The translations under genes and the position numbers were made by a program. Of a stretch of 64,000 nt of DNA, positions 27,423 through 36,207 are shown piece after piece. The notes beneath the pieces are model-generated. The model saw only the letters and a list, made by a program, of their open reading frames with translations. It did no database searches and had not been told where the DNA came from. The stretch comes from Prauserella rugosa. Its GTDB lineage: Bacteria; Actinomycetota; Actinomycetes; Mycobacteriales; Pseudonocardiaceae. The DNA lies in NCBI RefSeq assembly GCF_000719975.1, contig NZ_JOIJ01000005.1, positions 186,001 to 250,000 of the forward strand, read 5' to 3'. Within the stretch, counting starts at the first letter, position 1, and every line of letters begins with the position of its first letter.

Positions 27423-28274
27423 TCAGAACAGGGTCGCCGGCTCGACCGGCTCCGGTTCGGGCAGTGGGTCGAGGTCGGGCACCAAGGTGCGGACGTCGTC
27501 GTGGAAGCGGCGGGCCAACATGGGTGCGTCGCGGTTGTCCGGGGTGTGCAGGAAGACCGTCGGCGAGCGGCCCTCCCGCAGCCAGTCGGCGACGACGGTG
27601 GTCCACGGCTGCCAGCCCGCGGCCGTCTCGTCGACCGAGTCCCTGCCGAGGTAGCGCACGATGGGCCGGTCGGTCAGCGCGCGCGTTCGCCGGGGCAGGC
27701 GAGGTTTCTGTTGCCAGGCCTCGTGTTCCGCTTCGCTGGTGGGTGGGGCGGCGAACAGTAGCGTCGTGTCGAACGGCACCCATTCGGCGTTCGCGCCCGC
27801 GAGCGTGGTCTCGAGCCGGGACGCTGCACTGGCGTCGGTGAAGAACACCGGGTCGCGCACCTCCACCGCACGTGGAATGTCGGGCGGGAGCCTGCGCAGG
27901 AACCGGCCGAGCGCGTCAAGTGCGGGCGGGCCGAACGAGCGCGGCAGTTGCGTCCACAGCACTGCGCGTTCGGCGATCGGTTCGATCGCGTCGAGGAATG
28001 CGCGCATCTCGGTCTCAACGCCGACGAACCGGCGCTCGTGCGTGGCGCTCCTCGGCAGTTTCAGGACGAACCGGAAGTTGGGATCGGTCTGTGCCGCCCA
28101 GCCCGCGACGGTCGCACGCGTGGGTGTGGCGTAGAAGGTCGTGTTGCCCTCGACGGCGTTGCACAAGCGGGCGTAGGCACCCAGGCGCCTGCCGGCAGGC
28201 AGTGCGGACGGCAGGAAGCGTCCCTGCCACGCCTGATGTGTCCACATTGCACACCCGACATGAAGCCGTGGCAC
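27423..28274 (-). CDS. DUF72 domain-containing protein
   Basis: A 283-residue TIM-barrel-like protein of the widespread DUF72 (YecE) family. It shows HVGCAMWTHQAWQGRFLPSA at the start, LCNAVEGNTTFYATPTRATV, NFRFVLKLPRSATHERRFVG, AVLWTQLPRSFGPPALDALG and the mid-domain DIPRAVEVRDPVFF. The C-terminus has TVFLHTPDNRDAPMLARRFH. The family resembles sugar-phosphate isomerase-type barrels, but its reaction is unknown to me. It is transcribed against the SDR gene, with the stops 16 bases apart. Confidence 0.88.
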   Translation of the reverse strand: MPRLHVGCAMWTHQAWQGRFLPSALPAGRRLGAYARLCNAVEGNTTFYATPTRATVAGWAAQTDPNFRFVLKLPRSATHERRFVGVETEMRAFLDAIEPIAERAVLWTQLPRSFGPPALDALGRFLRRLPPDIPRAVEVRDPVFFTDASAASRLETTLAGANAEWVPFDTTLLFAAPPTSEAEHEAWQQKPRLPRRTRALTDRPIVRYLGRDSVDETAAGWQPWTTVVADWLREGRSPTVFLHTPDNRDAPMLARRFHDDVRTLVPDLDPLPEPEPVEPATLF

Positions 28275-28314
28275 CCTCAGCTCCTTTCGGCCGCCCTTCG
28301 CGTGTCCCCGGTTC

Positions 28315-29337
28315 TCAACGCCAGCCGAGTTCCGGCGCCACGTGGGTGAGGACGCTCTCGAGGATATGCGCGTTGTAGTCGACGCCGAGCTGGTTGGGCA
28401 CGGTCAGCAGTAGCGTGTCGGCGGCGGCGATGGCCTCGTCCTCGGCCAGCCGCTTGACGAGGACGTCGGGCTCGCCTGCGTACGAGCGCCCGAAGACGGC
28501 GCGGGTGTTCGCGTCGAGGTACCCGACCTTGTCCTCGGAGTCGCCCGCGTCGCCGAAGTACATGTCGTCGAGGTCGCTGACGATGGGGAAGATGCTGCGG
28601 CTGACCGAGACGCGCGGTGAGCGCTGGTGTCCTGCGGCTCGCCACGCCTCGCGGTAGGCCTCGATCTGTTTGCGCTGCTGGACGTGCAGCGGCTCGCCGC
28701 TCTCGTCATCCTTGAGCGTCGAGCTCTGCAGGTTCATGCCGAGCCGCGCCGCCCACTGCGCCGTGGCGTCGGAGCCCGAGCCCCACCAGATGCGCTCGCG
28801 CAGGCCCTCCGAATGCGGCTCGACGCGCAGCAGGCCGGGCGGGTTGGGGAACATGGGGCGCGGGTGTGGCCGCGCGAAGCCCTCGCCCTCGAGAGTCGCG
28901 AGCAGCGTTTCGGTGTGTTCGCGGGCCATGTCCGCGTCGGTCGTGCCCTCCCGCGGCTCGAACCCGAAGTAGCGCCAGCCGTCGACGACCTGTTCGGGCG
29001 AGCCGCGGCTGATCCCGAGCTGCAGCCGCCGGCCCGCGATGAGGTCGGCGGCCCCGGCGTCCTCGGCCGTGTAGAGCGGGTTCTCGTAGCGCATGTCGAT
29101 CACGCCGGTGCCGATCTCGATACGGCTCGTGCGCGCGCCGATCGCGGCCAGCAGCGGAAACGGCGACGAGTGCTGCTGCGCGAAGTGGTGCACGCGGAAG
29201 TAGGCGCCGTCGGCCCCGAGCTCCTCCGCCGCGACGGCGAGCTCGATCGCCTGCAGCAATGCGTCCGAGGCCGAGCGTGTCTGCGAGTACGGCGCGTCGG
29301 ACCAGTGGCCGAAGGACAAGAACCCGATCTTCTTCAC
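28315..29337 (-). CDS. LLM class flavin-dependent oxidoreductase
   Basis: A 340-residue bacterial luciferase-like monooxygenase or reductase. N-terminal barrel strand: KKIGFLSFGHWSDAPYSQTR. Next are ELGADGAYFRVHHFAQQHSS, IEIGTGVIDMRYENPLYTAE and RLQLGISRGSPEQVVDGWRY. The phosphate-contacting region for FMN or F420 is at GSGSDATAQWAARLGMNLQS. The C-terminus holds DTLLLTVPNQLGVDYNAHIL. The length and order fit the family. Cofactor (FMN or F420) and substrate cannot be decided. Confidence 0.85.
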   Translation of the reverse strand: MKKIGFLSFGHWSDAPYSQTRSASDALLQAIELAVAAEELGADGAYFRVHHFAQQHSSPFPLLAAIGARTSRIEIGTGVIDMRYENPLYTAEDAGAADLIAGRRLQLGISRGSPEQVVDGWRYFGFEPREGTTDADMAREHTETLLATLEGEGFARPHPRPMFPNPPGLLRVEPHSEGLRERIWWGSGSDATAQWAARLGMNLQSSTLKDDESGEPLHVQQRKQIEAYREAWRAAGHQRSPRVSVSRSIFPIVSDLDDMYFGDAGDSEDKVGYLDANTRAVFGRSYAGEPDVLVKRLAEDEAIAAADTLLLTVPNQLGVDYNAHILESVLTHVAPELGWR

Positions 29338-29383
29338 TCCCCGTGCAACGCCCAGCGACGAGATGTTTGTTCCGCCGCACTCG

Positions 29384-30484
29384 TCAGGGCGACGGCGTCT
29401 CCGCCGGTCGGTCGCCGATCACGTACTCGCCACCGCACGCCTCGACCAGCGACGGCCCGAAGAGGGCAGCCGGAGTGTGGGCTCCCGGCCGGCCTTTGCC
29501 TGTCAGCAGGCGATGCGCGACCTCGGCGGCGACAGCTCCGGTGAAGATCTGGGCATCGCCCAGGCGCAGCCAGCTCTCACGGGTGGTGCCGTCCGGCCAG
29601 CGGACGTGAGCGTGTCCCCAGGAGTGCTCACGAGGTCGTTCACGAGCCCGCAGCCGTACCTGCGCGAACCGCCGCGTGGCGAAGGCCCGCAGGGCCGGGA
29701 TCCTCAACAGCGCCGTGCCCAGGGGCAGCAACGCGCGGACGGGCAACGACGTCGGGGCCTCGCTCGACGCGGAGATCACCGAAGGGGCTCCGCTGGCGCG
29801 GCGGGCTGCGACGAACTCGCCGAGCGGCATGCTCGCGGTCCGCACCCGGGCGCCGTCGGGGAGCGTGAGCGACCGGACCGCACTGCCGAGCCGGGCCGGT
29901 CGCGCATCCTCACAGCGGCCACGGCGAACGCCTGCCACTCCGTCGACGAGCGTTGCGGCGAGAGCCTCGCCGACCGTGCCCTGTTCAATGCCGATGGAGG
30001 GCACCATGTCCACGCGCACGGAGGCGGCGGGAGGGCGCTGCCGGCACAGCCGGACGACGATGCTCTCCGTAGCGGCAACGCCGAAGCCCGCGCCGCTCAC
30101 CAGCGTCCGACCGGTGCCCGCGGCTTCGCCGTCGACCTCGAGCAATGCCGAGATGGCCGAGATGTCATTGGCGAGGTCGACGTAATGCGTCGTGGGCAGG
30201 CACGCACGAGCGAGCGGCATTGCGGTCGCAGCGAACGGCCCGACCGTGTTGATCACGACCGCGGGCTGCCTGCGACGGATCTGCTCGGCGGCCTCGTCAA
30301 GGGAGGCGGAGACCAGCGTCGTGGCGTTGCCGACCTGCGCTGCGACGTCGGCGAGACGTGCGGAGTCGCGGCCGACCAGCACCGGCGATATTCCCCGCCG
30401 AACCAACTGTGCGGCGACCTCCCGCCCGCTGCGTCCGGTGCTGCCCAGCACCCATACCTCGTTACCCACAGCATGTGTTGCCAC
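29384..30484 (-). CDS. Saccharopine-dehydrogenase-like NAD(P)-binding protein
   Basis: A 366-residue protein. The N-terminal Rossmann fold begins VWVLGSTGRSGREVAAQLVR (residues ~10-29), followed by VLVGRDSARLADVAAQVGNA and INTVGPFAATAMPLARACLP, and GAGFGVAATESIVVRL. This is the pattern of the saccharopine dehydrogenase NADP-binding family that includes trans-acting enoyl reductases. The GTG at 30484 is preferred, with GGAG at -7 to -10, because the longest frame would start inside the operator at 30507-30554. It diverges from a TetR gene. Confidence 0.75.
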   Translation of the reverse strand: MATHAVGNEVWVLGSTGRSGREVAAQLVRRGISPVLVGRDSARLADVAAQVGNATTLVSASLDEAAEQIRRRQPAVVINTVGPFAATAMPLARACLPTTHYVDLANDISAISALLEVDGEAAGTGRTLVSGAGFGVAATESIVVRLCRQRPPAASVRVDMVPSIGIEQGTVGEALAATLVDGVAGVRRGRCEDARPARLGSAVRSLTLPDGARVRTASMPLGEFVAARRASGAPSVISASSEAPTSLPVRALLPLGTALLRIPALRAFATRRFAQVRLRARERPREHSWGHAHVRWPDGTTRESWLRLGDAQIFTGAVAAEVAHRLLTGKGRPGAHTPAALFGPSLVEACGGEYVIGDRPAETPSP

Positions 30485-30506
30485 AGCGTGCTCCGATCGG
30501 TCGGTG

Positions 30507-30554
30507 ATGACATGACGTGTCATCACCATACGCGGTGATGACACGTCATGTCAT
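30507..30554. promoter_or_regulatory. 21-bp perfect inverted repeat operator
   Basis: Arms at 30507-30527 and 30534-30554 pair perfectly over 21 bases around a 6-base spacer (ATACGC). Each arm contains the near-palindromic core TGACRYGTCA (TGACGTGTCA left, TGACACGTCA right), so the site can bind two dimers. It lies between the divergent reductase and TetR genes and overlaps both probable promoters. It is the likely binding site of the adjacent TetR protein. Confidence 0.7.
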
Positions 30555-30563
30555 GAGTACGCT

Positions 30564-31160
30564 GTGCGCGTGAGCAGATGGGAGCCTGGTGCGCGGGAGC
30601 GCCTGGAGAGCGCTGCGCTCGAGCTGTTCGAGGAGCAGGGCTTCGCGGCGACGACGGTCCCGCAGATCACCGCGCGCGCCGGGCTCACGACGCGGACGTT
30701 CTTCCGCTATTTCACCGACAAGCGCGAGGTGCTGTTCGGTGACGCCGACGTCGCGGAGCTCGCCGCCGCGTACGTGGCGGAGGCGCCGGCTTCCCTGGCT
30801 GCCGCAGAGCTGGTCGTGCACTGTCTGGAGCGGCTGACGCAGGAGCGTTTCGAGGGGCGCAAGGAAGACCTTCGGCGGCGGCGCGACATCGTTCGTTCCG
30901 ACGAGGGTCTGCGGGAGCGCAACCTGCACAAGCGTGCCGCGGCAAGCGATGCCCTTGCGCGGGAGTTGGCCGGGCGCGGTTTCGGCACCGCCGAGGCGAC
31001 GTTGTGTGCCGAGGTCGGTGCGCTCGCCCTGTTCACGGCGATCGACCAGTGGCTCGAATCCGGCGACGACCGCACGCTCTTCACGCTCGTCCTCGGGGTC
31101 CTGGAATCGCTGGGTGTCGTCGTGGCCGGTTTCGGGGCCGTGCGCACGCGCCGGAGCTAG
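30564..31160 (+). CDS. TetR family transcriptional regulator
   Basis: A 198-residue repressor. DNA-binding helices occupy residues ~8-55 (LESAALELFEEQGFAATTVP, QITARAGLTTRTFFRYFTDK, REVLFGD). The C-terminal half is helical (AEATLCAEVGALALFTAIDQ, WLESGDDRTLFTLVLGVLES). The GTG at 30564 (or 30570) follows a large inverted repeat that it probably binds. It would control itself and the divergent saccharopine-dehydrogenase-like gene. The effector is unknown. Confidence 0.85.
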   Translation: MRVSRWEPGARERLESAALELFEEQGFAATTVPQITARAGLTTRTFFRYFTDKREVLFGDADVAELAAAYVAEAPASLAAAELVVHCLERLTQERFEGRKEDLRRRRDIVRSDEGLRERNLHKRAAASDALARELAGRGFGTAEATLCAEVGALALFTAIDQWLESGDDRTLFTLVLGVLESLGVVVAGFGAVRTRRS

Positions 31161-31324
31161 ACCCCGACGGTCGGTGCGATCCAGTCGCCGGACAGGTCGA
31201 TGTGGTCGGCGCGGCTGGTGTCGAAGTACCGCATGATCCGCTCGCGGAACAGGATGACGTGGCGGGTGGAGACGTCCTCGGCCGTTGCGGTGTCGCGGTC
31301 GCGGTATGCCCGCACGATCTCCGA
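31157..31324 (-). pseudogene. GntR-family (FCD domain) C-terminal remnant
   Basis: An open stretch of 55 residues on the minus strand ends 3' to 3' with the TetR gene. It reads SEIVRAYRDRDTATAEDVST, RHVILFRERIMRYF and DTSRADHIDLSGDWIAP. The final helix pair with an I-V-x-A-Y-R-x-R-D-x-x-x-A-E and R-H-x-x-x-F-R-E-R-I pattern resembles the end of a FadR-type FCD ligand domain. No DNA-binding domain or start lies upstream; the proline iminopeptidase gene begins instead. It is likely a decayed fragment. Confidence 0.4.
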
Positions 31325-31371
31325 GCGGGATGCTCCACCGGGCGACCTGAGGCGGCGACGACATCGGCTGG

Positions 31372-32340
31372 TCAGCGGTGGCCCCCGGCGAAGCGGTCGG
31401 TGGCGGCGATGATCGCCTCGGTCATGCTTCCGCCGCGGTGGCCGGTGTCGTCGAGGACGACGAGTTCGCTGCCCGGCCACGCGCGATGGAAGGCCCACGC
31501 CGTGTCGAGTGGGCCGCTCACGTCGTAGCGTCCGTGAATCAGCACGGCGGGTATGTCGTGCACGCGTTCGATGTTGCGCAGCAGCTGTCCGTCCTCGAGG
31601 AAACTCCCGTGCGACCAGTAGTGCGTCACGAGCCGGGCGAAGGCCAGTTGGAACGCCGGGTTGGCGACCGACAGGTACGGCTCGGCGTCCGGCGCCAGCG
31701 ACATGTGCGTGTCCTCCCACTCGCACCACCGCTGCGCGGCCGCTGCCCGCACGTCGGGGTCGGCGTCGTGGAGCAATCGGTTGTAGGCCGCCGACAGATC
31801 GCCGTCGCGGTCGCCCTCGCGCACGCCGTCGCGGAAACGTTCCCATTCGCGCGGGAAGATCCGTCCCATGTCGCGCGTGATCCAGTCGTGCCGATCCCCG
31901 TCGGTCACGGCCGACAGGACCATGGCCGACACGCGCTCGGCGTGGCTCTGGGCGTAGGCCATGGCGAGCGTGACTCCCCAGGACGCGCCCCACACCAGCC
32001 AGCGCGAGATGCCCAGGTGCGTCCGCAGGGTCTCCATGTCGGAGACGAGGTGCTGGGTGGTGTTGGCCGACAGGTTGACGACCGGATCGGCCGCCGAGGG
32101 CGTGCTGCGGCCGGAGTTGCGCTGGTCGAACAGCACGATGCGATACCGATCCGGATCGAACAGGCCCCGCATGCCCGGCGCGCTGCCCGTACCCGGACCG
32201 CCGTGCAGGCCGACGGCCGGCGTGCCGTCGGGGTTTCCCGAGACCTCCCAGTACAGCGAATGTCCGTCGCCGACCTCCAGCATTCCTGTCGCATGCGGCT
32301 CGATCGGTGGGTAACGCCCGGCGCCGGATGTACTGCCCAT
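31372..32340 (-). CDS. pip: Proline iminopeptidase (S33 family)
   Basis: A 322-residue alpha/beta-hydrolase that removes N-terminal proline from peptides. Oxyanion motif: AVGLHGGPGTGSAPGMRGLF (residues ~42-61), then YRIVLFDQRNSGRSTPSAAD (DQRxxGxS hallmark of the family). The nucleophile is in WGASWGVTLAMAYAQ. The acid is in VLIHGRYDVSGPLDTAWAFH and the His in LDDTGHRGGSMTEAI. ATG at 32340 (MGSTSGAGRYPPI) is chosen over the longer frame from 32388. The length fits the monomeric class. Confidence 0.88.
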   Translation of the reverse strand: MGSTSGAGRYPPIEPHATGMLEVGDGHSLYWEVSGNPDGTPAVGLHGGPGTGSAPGMRGLFDPDRYRIVLFDQRNSGRSTPSAADPVVNLSANTTQHLVSDMETLRTHLGISRWLVWGASWGVTLAMAYAQSHAERVSAMVLSAVTDGDRHDWITRDMGRIFPREWERFRDGVREGDRDGDLSAAYNRLLHDADPDVRAAAAQRWCEWEDTHMSLAPDAEPYLSVANPAFQLAFARLVTHYWSHGSFLEDGQLLRNIERVHDIPAVLIHGRYDVSGPLDTAWAFHRAWPGSELVVLDDTGHRGGSMTEAIIAATDRFAGGHR

Positions 32341-32433
32341 GTCGCCATCATCGCGTGCCGGTAGGCCAGTGCAGAAGCCTCGGTGCACGGCACGTGGACC
32401 GCCGACGGGTCCGGCTCGAAGTCCCCCCTAACC

Positions 32434-33189
32434 TCACACGCGGCGATCCCATCGGAACAGCCGGGTCGCTGCGACGGCTCCCAGGGCGGTCCAGCCTGCC
32501 AGGACGCCGAATGCCGGCAGCGACGCCGACAGCGCGCCCCATCCGATCGCCGGGTCGTAGGCGAGACGGACGAGATCCATCAGCGCACCTCCCGGCGTCA
32601 GCAGTTGCACCACGTCGGGGCCGTCGGCCCCGCCCATGCCGCCCCAGATGACCGTGCCGAGCAGGAACAGGAAGAACGGCATCGCGGCCATGTCGGCCTG
32701 TTGGATCGTCGACACCAGTCCGGTCGTGGCGATGGCGGCCACTGTCGACATGGCGACCAGCAGCAAAATGGCGAGCACGAGGATGAGCGGGTTGTGGGGA
32801 ACCGCCGGTCCGAACACCCAGACGATGCCGACGATGAGCAGGCACTGCAGGATGCCGAGCAACACCACCGGCGACGCCAGCCCGAGGATGATCGTGCTGT
32901 CGGCACATTCACTGGTGCGCAGCCGCTTCAGGTAGAGGTCCTCCCTGCGGGCGGTCAGGGTCAACGTGGTGGTGATGTACACGGTCATGCCGGCCATGAG
33001 TGCGATCTGCAGGGCGATCGGCAACGCCCAGCCGAGTGCGCCGAGCGTGTCCCGGCCGAAGACCACCAGCAACACGGCCATACCGATGGGAAACACCGTG
33101 GCGGTCCCGGCGACGGTCGCGTTCCGGCCGATCAACTTGGCCTCGGCGAGAAACAGTGCGGTCAGGCGAGTGCGGGCCAGAGCCATCAT
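32434..33189 (-). CDS. ABC-2 type exporter permease
   Basis: A 251-residue membrane protein with six hydrophobic segments, for example LVVFGRDTLGALGWALPIAL, QIALMAGMTVYITTTLTLTA, ILGLASPVVLLGILQCLLIV, LVLAILLLVAMSTVAAIATT and MPFFLFLLGTVIWGGMGG. The final one is near GWTALGAVAATRLF. It is of the DrrB/ABC-2 type that exports lipids or drugs. It pairs with the ATPase gene upstream in the same operon (29-base gap). The divergent histidine kinase and response regulator suggest stress-responsive control. Confidence 0.85.
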   Translation of the reverse strand: MMALARTRLTALFLAEAKLIGRNATVAGTATVFPIGMAVLLVVFGRDTLGALGWALPIALQIALMAGMTVYITTTLTLTARREDLYLKRLRTSECADSTIILGLASPVVLLGILQCLLIVGIVWVFGPAVPHNPLILVLAILLLVAMSTVAAIATTGLVSTIQQADMAAMPFFLFLLGTVIWGGMGGADGPDVVQLLTPGGALMDLVRLAYDPAIGWGALSASLPAFGVLAGWTALGAVAATRLFRWDRRV

Positions 33190-33218
33190 TGCGCTCCTGT
33201 GGGTTCGAGGTGGTCAGG

Positions 33219-34142
33219 TCAGCGCCGCTCGGCGTCGCCGTCGCGATCGACCACGCGGTGGAAGATCTCGTCGAGTGAGGCGTGATGGGCGCGGAACCGG
33301 CGCAACGACACCTCGTGGGCGCTGCGCCACTGCACGACCGCGGTCAGGTCCCGTTCGAGATCCGGTGTGCGCAGCCGAAATTGCCCCGCGTGGAGTTGTT
33401 CGACGTCCACCTCGCCCGCGAACGAGGGCAACGAACCGAGCGCGACGCCGGAAGGGAAATCGAACGAGATGTGCGCGCGTTCCGAAGAGAGCACGTCCAC
33501 CAGACTCCCGGACACGGCGAGCTCGCCTTCGTGCATGATCGCGAGCCGGTGCGCCAGACTTTCCGCCTCGTGCAGGTAGTGCGTCGTGAGCAGCATGGTG
33601 ACGCCGTCGGCCAACAGATCGCGGACGACCTGCCAGGCCGCCTCGCGGGACTCCGGGTCGAGCCCCGTCGTCGGCTCGTCGAGGAAGAGCAGCTCGGGCT
33701 TGGTCAACACCGCCAACAGCAGATCCAGCCGCCGGCGTTCGCCACCGGAGAGCTGCTTGACCCGCACGTCGCGGCGGTGGGCGAGACCGAGCCGTTCCAT
33801 GGCCGAGTCCGCGTCCGAGGGCCTGCTGCTCAGCCGCTGCCAGAGTCGCACCGTCTCGGCGACGGTCAGGTCACCGGCGAATCCGCTCTCCTGCAGCATG
33901 ATCCCGGCCCGGCGGTGCAGCTGCTTGCGGTCCTCGTACGGATCCATCCCGAGCACCCGAACCGTGCCCGCGGACGGTTTCCGTAGCCCCTCGAGTGTCT
34001 CCAGGGTCGTGGTCTTGCCCGCGCCGTTCGTGCCGAGAAGGGCGAAGAGCTCGCCGGTGCGCACATGGAAGTCGACGCCGCGGACGGCTTCGAACGTGCC
34101 GTACGAGCAACGCAGGTCGCGTACATCGATTGCCGTGTTCAC
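33219..34142 (-). CDS. ABC transporter ATP-binding protein (DrrA-like)
   Basis: A 307-residue ATPase with the nucleotide domain in the first ~220 residues. Walker A is in LFALLGTNGAGKTTTLETLE, the Q-loop in GIMLQESGFAGDLTVAETVR, the signature in VKQLSGGERRRLDLLLAVLT, Walker B in ELLFLDEPTTGLDPESREAA and the switch His in MLLTTHYLHEAESLAHRL. The C-terminal extension (SFDFPSGVALGSL and beyond) matches DrrA-type exporters. GTG at 34142 is preferred, as it precedes NTAIDVRDLRCSYG; GTG at 34193 is possible. Confidence 0.88.
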   Translation of the reverse strand: MNTAIDVRDLRCSYGTFEAVRGVDFHVRTGELFALLGTNGAGKTTTLETLEGLRKPSAGTVRVLGMDPYEDRKQLHRRAGIMLQESGFAGDLTVAETVRLWQRLSSRPSDADSAMERLGLAHRRDVRVKQLSGGERRRLDLLLAVLTKPELLFLDEPTTGLDPESREAAWQVVRDLLADGVTMLLTTHYLHEAESLAHRLAIMHEGELAVSGSLVDVLSSERAHISFDFPSGVALGSLPSFAGEVDVEQLHAGQFRLRTPDLERDLTAVVQWRSAHEVSLRRFRAHHASLDEIFHRVVDRDGDAERR

Positions 34143-34300
34143 GTCGTCGACGTTCGCAGCGGCGGACCGGTCCGCACCAGGGTCGTCGATCACCGATCCG
34201 CGTGCGTTTCGACGGGCGCGGTGATGACAGATGTCATGTCGGCGGGTCGTTTCCGCCAGGGACGGAAGCGCTGTCCCGTGTCGATGTGCCACTGTGAGCC

Positions 34301-35515
34301 ATGCGAGATTCGCCGTCGCCGGAGGTGCCGAGCCCCGGCTGGATGCGCTGGATGCGTCGCTACACGTGGGGGACCTTGGGCGCGGCAGGCGCCGTGGTGG
34401 CGGTGATCCTGGCGCGCGACCTGGCCACCGCCCCGTTCGGTACGGCCAACCGGATCGCGCTGGGCGCGTTGATCGTGGGTCTGGTCGTGCAGCGTGCGCG
34501 GTTCGTCGGCTACGCGGCCCGAGGGGTCGACTTCGCAGCTCGCAAGCCGGTGGAGCAGATCCTCACGTGCAGCGTCGCCGTGGTCGCCTGGGCGCATGCC
34601 GCGCGGTACACGGACATGCCCGCGGTGTGGGCACTGCTGCCCGCCGCCGTCGGCGGGGCGAGCATTGTCAGCGCTCCGCACGAGTACCGCCGCAATCTCG
34701 GCGTGGGCCTGCTCGCGGCCACCGTTGTCACCGGTTCGCTCGCCCTGTCGTGGCGTCACCATCCGGAGGTCGAGTCGGCGTCGTTCTCGATCGTGCTGGC
34801 TGCGGTCGTGGTCGGAGCGTTCTTCGTCATCGACGTGGTGTCGGTGCGGTTCTGGGAGCTCGTGCTGGAACTGGACAAGGCTCGGGCCCTCGCGGCCGAC
34901 CTCGCCACCGCGCGGGAGCGGCTACGGTTCGCCGCCGACCTGCACGACATCCAGGGCCATTCGCTCCAGGCAATCGTTCTGAAGGGCCAGCTGGCCGAAC
35001 GGCTCGTGGGAACCGACGACGAGGCGGCGCGCAGGCATGCCGCCGAGCTGACCGAACTGGCGCGATCGGCCATCGAGGACACGCGCACGCTCGCCCAGGG
35101 GTACCGCGACATCGGCCTCGAGACCGAACTGCACAACGCCGTCGAGCTGATGACCGCCGCAGGTATCGACGTCGACGTCCGTGGCGATCCGGCGTCGATC
35201 CCGCCGCCCCTGCAGCGGGCCTTCGCGGCGCTCGTCCGGGAAGGGACGACGAACATACTGCGGCACAGTCGTGCGGCCCGGTGCACGCTGGAGATCGGGC
35301 ACGCGGACCGGATGGTCCGCATGGCGCTCGGCAACGACGGAGTGCGGCACCACGGCGATGCGGACACGGGAGACACGGGCGACGGCGGAGGAAGTGGCGT
35401 GAGCGGACTGAGGGAACGGTTCGCGACGGTCGGCGGCGACGCCACGGCCGGGCGGACGGAGCACGATTGGTTCGAACTGAGCGGTTGGGCACCGGAACCG
35501 GAGGGCAGGCGATGA
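34301..35515 (+). CDS. Sensor histidine kinase (HisKA_3 / DesK-like)
   Basis: A 404-residue membrane kinase. Residues ~20-185 carry about six membrane helices (YTWGTLGAAGAVVAVILARD, IALGALIVGLVVQ, VGLLAATVVTGSLALSW, IVLAAVVVGAFFVIDVVSVR). The dimerisation/phosphoacceptor helix has RLRFAADLHDIQGHSLQAIV with the phospho-His. The ATP-binding domain has ALVREGTTNILRHSRAARCT (N box) and GSGVSGLRERFATVGGDATA (G2). A Gly/Asp-rich insert (GDADTGDTGDGGG) sits between N box and G2. It overlaps the response regulator by ATGA and diverges from the ABC exporter. Confidence 0.88.
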   Translation: MRDSPSPEVPSPGWMRWMRRYTWGTLGAAGAVVAVILARDLATAPFGTANRIALGALIVGLVVQRARFVGYAARGVDFAARKPVEQILTCSVAVVAWAHAARYTDMPAVWALLPAAVGGASIVSAPHEYRRNLGVGLLAATVVTGSLALSWRHHPEVESASFSIVLAAVVVGAFFVIDVVSVRFWELVLELDKARALAADLATARERLRFAADLHDIQGHSLQAIVLKGQLAERLVGTDDEAARRHAAELTELARSAIEDTRTLAQGYRDIGLETELHNAVELMTAAGIDVDVRGDPASIPPPLQRAFAALVREGTTNILRHSRAARCTLEIGHADRMVRMALGNDGVRHHGDADTGDTGDGGGSGVSGLRERFATVGGDATAGRTEHDWFELSGWAPEPEGRR

Positions 35516-36114
35516 TCAGAGTGGTGCTCGTCGACGACGAGGACCTCGTCCGGGGCGCGCTGGCAAACCTGCTCGAACTCGAGGCGGACATCGAGGTCGT
35601 GGCACAGGCCGGAGACGGAGCCTCGGGCGTGCGACTGGTCGAGGAGTGCACGCCCGACCTCGTACTCCTCGATCTCGAGATGCCCGGCATGGACGGCCTG
35701 ACCGCCGCCGAGGCGATCACCACCCGGTTCGGCGTCCCGGTCGTGATGGTGACCAGACACGCCAAGCACGGGGTCCTGAAGCGTGCACTCAACGCCGGCG
35801 TCCGGGCGTTCGTGCCGAAGGTGACTCCGGCGGGGAAACTCTCGGAGATCCTCCGCGATGTGCACGCGGGTGGACGCTACGTCGACCCTGGCCTCGCGGC
35901 GTCGGCGCTGGCGGCCGACGTGTGCCCGCTCAGCGTCCGTGAGCTGGAGTTGTTGCGGCTCAGTCTCGACGGGTTGACCGTGGGCGCCATGGCCGAGGCG
36001 ACCCACCTGGCCCCCGGAACGGTGCGCAACTACCTGTCGTCGGCGATGTCGAAGTTGGACGCCGACACGCGCTATGCGGCTGCGCGGAAAGCCTGGGAGG
36101 AAGGCTGGATCTGA
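35512..36114 (+). CDS. NarL/DesR-like response regulator
   Basis: A 200-residue regulator. The receiver domain has the acid pair VVLVDDEDLVRGAL, the phosphoacceptor Asp in PDLVLLDLEMPGMDGLTAAE, the Thr in VMVTRHAKHG and the Lys in FVPKVTPAG. The LuxR-type DNA-binding domain is at residues ~138-190 (PLSVRELELLRLSLDGLTVG, AMAEATHLAPGTVRNYLSSA). It is the cognate partner of the upstream kinase. The obvious candidate target is the divergent ABC exporter operon. Confidence 0.9.
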   Translation: MIRVVLVDDEDLVRGALANLLELEADIEVVAQAGDGASGVRLVEECTPDLVLLDLEMPGMDGLTAAEAITTRFGVPVVMVTRHAKHGVLKRALNAGVRAFVPKVTPAGKLSEILRDVHAGGRYVDPGLAASALAADVCPLSVRELELLRLSLDGLTVGAMAEATHLAPGTVRNYLSSAMSKLDADTRYAAARKAWEEGWI

Positions 36115-36207
36115 ACGCGGACGCATCCGCGGTGTGACGGATGCGCGCGCCGTAGATGCGCACGTTGATGGAGGCGATCGGCGACGGGGCCGGGCTACCG
36201 TCGGGCG

